Assembly: GCA_025558095.1 (NCBI GenBank)
Contig: JAIVFI010000045.1
Span: 124,001 to 188,000 of the forward strand
Direction of reading: 5' to 3'
From: Hyaloraphidium curvatum
Lineage: Eukaryota; Monoblepharomycota; Hyaloraphidiomycetes; Hyaloraphidiales; Hyaloraphidiaceae
DNA: 64,000 bases
Below are positions 62,689-64,000 of the stretch, piece by piece. The notes under the pieces were generated by a model. That model was not told the origin of the DNA and made no database searches. It was given only the letters and a program-made list of their open reading frames with translations. Position 1 is the first letter of the stretch. The number at the start of each line of letters is the position of its first letter. Position numbers and translations under genes: made by a program.

Positions 62689-63247
62689 GATCAGACTCGC
62701 GTCGAGAGATCGACGCGTGCTTCAGCGCGGCCGGGCCGGACAACAAACAAATGTTGCAGGACTTTCTAGGTTCGCTTCTCGCGTACTCGCGGCGTCGCCG
62801 TCGCCTCAGGGCCGGTCATCAACCGCCATCGCACTCGAGTTCCATCGTGGAAGCCGCCGTTCTCGCCTGCGGGGTAAGCATCGGTTCGGAAACACGCGGC
62901 GCCGCACGGGAGGCTCGACCCGAATGATTTCAAACATGAAGCTGAGGCGAGATTACCCTTTCGCCGTTTGCATGGTGAAACAACGAGATTTCTGTCTGAT
63001 GGGTCGTGCTGCACGCGCTGCTGAGCGGTTGGAGGCGGGCCGTGGGAACACTTGGGCTGACTATGCCTTCGGCCTCCTTCTGCTCCAGATACCTCGGTCT
63101 TGACGAGTTCAAGCCAGTTGGCAAGGGTTCGGTTGCCATGACAAAGGCATTATTTGGGATCCACCTCGAAAGTAGACATCGGCCCTCTTCCGCTTACAGA
63201 ATCTACACTTTTCCAATAGACACGCTGTTGGACACTTCAAGATCCCC
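62689..63247. other. Intergenic region, no gene seen
   Basis: About 560 bases between the MFS start and the stop of the hydrolase at the window edge. No frame shows domain or splice evidence. It should hold the MFS promoter. Confidence 0.35.
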
Positions 63248-64000
63248 TCAAAGCTTTCCCTTCCTCCCCTCCACGGCGTCCAGGAATGGGACGAGCGCCT
63301 CCAGATACAGCGATGCGTTGGCATCGGTGGTGTCGTGCCCAACCCCGTCCAACATCGCCAACTTGGCCCCGGGGATCGAAGCGGCCGTGTCCTTGCCTCC
63401 CTCGGGATTGACCAGGGGGTCCGCATTGCCGTGGATGACCAGCGCCGGGCACTTCAGGCTCTTGAGCTTCTCGTGCCGGGGCTCGGTGCCCATGATTGCG
63501 GCCATCTGCCGCGAGATGCCCGCCAGGTCCGGCGGCGCGCGGCGCACGACGAGGTCGGCGACCGCATCCAGTTGAGCGTCGGAGAGCTGGTATTTGGGCG
63601 AGCCGATAACGCGCTGCGCGGCCTTGTAGGCGTCCTTGCGGTCCTCGATTGATAGGGACTTCGGAGCCTGGTTCAGCACGACCTGCGCCGCGGGGCTGGG
63701 GCCCGGGAGACCCGGCCGGCCCGTGCTCGACATGACCGAGGTGAGGCTCTTGACCTTGTGCGGGTGCTCCAGGGCCACCAGCTGCGCGATGTAGCCGCCC
63801 ATCGATGCACCGACGACGTGGGCCTTCTCGATCCCCAGGGCGGTCAGCACCCCGGCCGAATCCTTGGCCATGTCGTGCAGCGTGTACTTGGCGCCCTTGT
63901 AGACCTGGCCCTTGGCGACCGCCGCACCGGCTTCCTTCAGGTTGCCAGGGCCGAGGTCGTGGAGGTGCGTCGACAGGCCGACGTCGCGATTGTCGAACCT
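63248..64000 (-). CDS. Alpha/beta hydrolase, 5' end beyond the window
   Basis: The open frame runs from the stop at 63248 to the window edge without interruption, so the N-terminus is missing. Visible parts: RFDNRDVGLSTHL near the edge (the strand after the oxyanion loop), YTLHDMAKDSAGVLTALGIE, the nucleophile elbow VVGASMGGYIAQLVALEHP, CPALVIHGNADPLVNPEGG with the acid Asp, and LDGVGHDTTDA with the base His. The FDNRD-GLS block and GASMGG are typical of a bacterial-type esterase group also found in fungi. The segment between may include a short intron, but the frame needs none. The substrate is unknown. Confidence 0.85.
   Translation of the reverse strand, partial: RFDNRDVGLSTHLHDLGPGNLKEAGAAVAKGQVYKGAKYTLHDMAKDSAGVLTALGIEKAHVVGASMGGYIAQLVALEHPHKVKSLTSVMSSTGRPGLPGPSPAAQVVLNQAPKSLSIEDRKDAYKAAQRVIGSPKYQLSDAQLDAVADLVVRRAPPDLAGISRQMAAIMGTEPRHEKLKSLKCPALVIHGNADPLVNPEGGKDTAASIPGAKLAMLDGVGHDTTDANASLYLEALVPFLDAVEGRKGKL

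Overview
The window is eukaryotic nuclear DNA, almost certainly from a fungus. The sequence is GC-rich. Most genes are broken by very short GT-AG introns of about 50-65 bases, and genes lie on both strands without operons. Fungal signatures include an EGT1-type ergothioneine synthase (EgtD-like methyltransferase fused to an EgtB-like oxidase), a URC4-type uracil-catabolism protein, a GRAM-domain sterol glucosyltransferase, a C2H2 transcription factor with a fungal regulatory-type middle region, and a GPI-anchored aspartic protease. The protein mix (DM13/DOMON secreted proteins, a membrane-anchored TroA/BtuF-like binding protein, RDD and OTU proteins) would suit an early-diverging or otherwise unusual fungus, but the species cannot be named from the sequence.

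Layout. 0-5 kb: small mitochondrial protein, URC4, alpha/beta hydrolase, ribokinase. 5-8 kb: a divergent pair of secreted DM13 proteins, one with a Knickkopf-like DM13-DOMON-cupredoxin architecture. 8-14.4 kb: DHA2-type drug transporter carrying an apparent frameshift, SLC25A44-like mitochondrial carrier, small HABP4/Stm1-like protein, membrane-anchored SRPBCC protein. 15.6-22.8 kb: charged hypothetical protein, EGT1, short-chain dehydrogenase, stand-alone fructose-2,6-bisphosphatase. 22.9-27.6 kb: one large gene encoding a PWWP domain, a run of about seven zinc-ribbon repeats and a coiled coil. 28-38 kb: OTU protease, sterol glucosyltransferase with a large insert, C2H2 factor, HpcH/HpaI aldolase, D-arabinose-dehydrogenase-like reductase. 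38-45 kb: RDD membrane protein, KIDG-repeat solenoid protein, hypothetical, 5-formyl-THF cyclo-ligase, PPR-like mitochondrial protein, F-box/LRR-like protein, small mitochondrial membrane protein. 46-53.4 kb: TroA/BtuF-like membrane protein, NTF2-like protein, LRR remnant, hypotheticals, second F-box-like gene. 53.7-64 kb: VPS9-domain protein, hypothetical, aspartic protease, glutathione S-transferase, MFS transporter, and a hydrolase cut by the window edge.

There is no obvious single cluster. The suggestive neighbourhoods are URC4 with a ribokinase (uracil breakdown and ribose salvage) and the two back-to-back DM13 genes sharing one promoter region. Gene models were made by hand-splicing: exon phase was checked arithmetically for nearly all multi-exon genes, and splice sites were chosen to keep family-conserved motifs intact. 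A recurring feature of these models is that about 8 of roughly 54 introns end in AAG rather than CAG or TAG.
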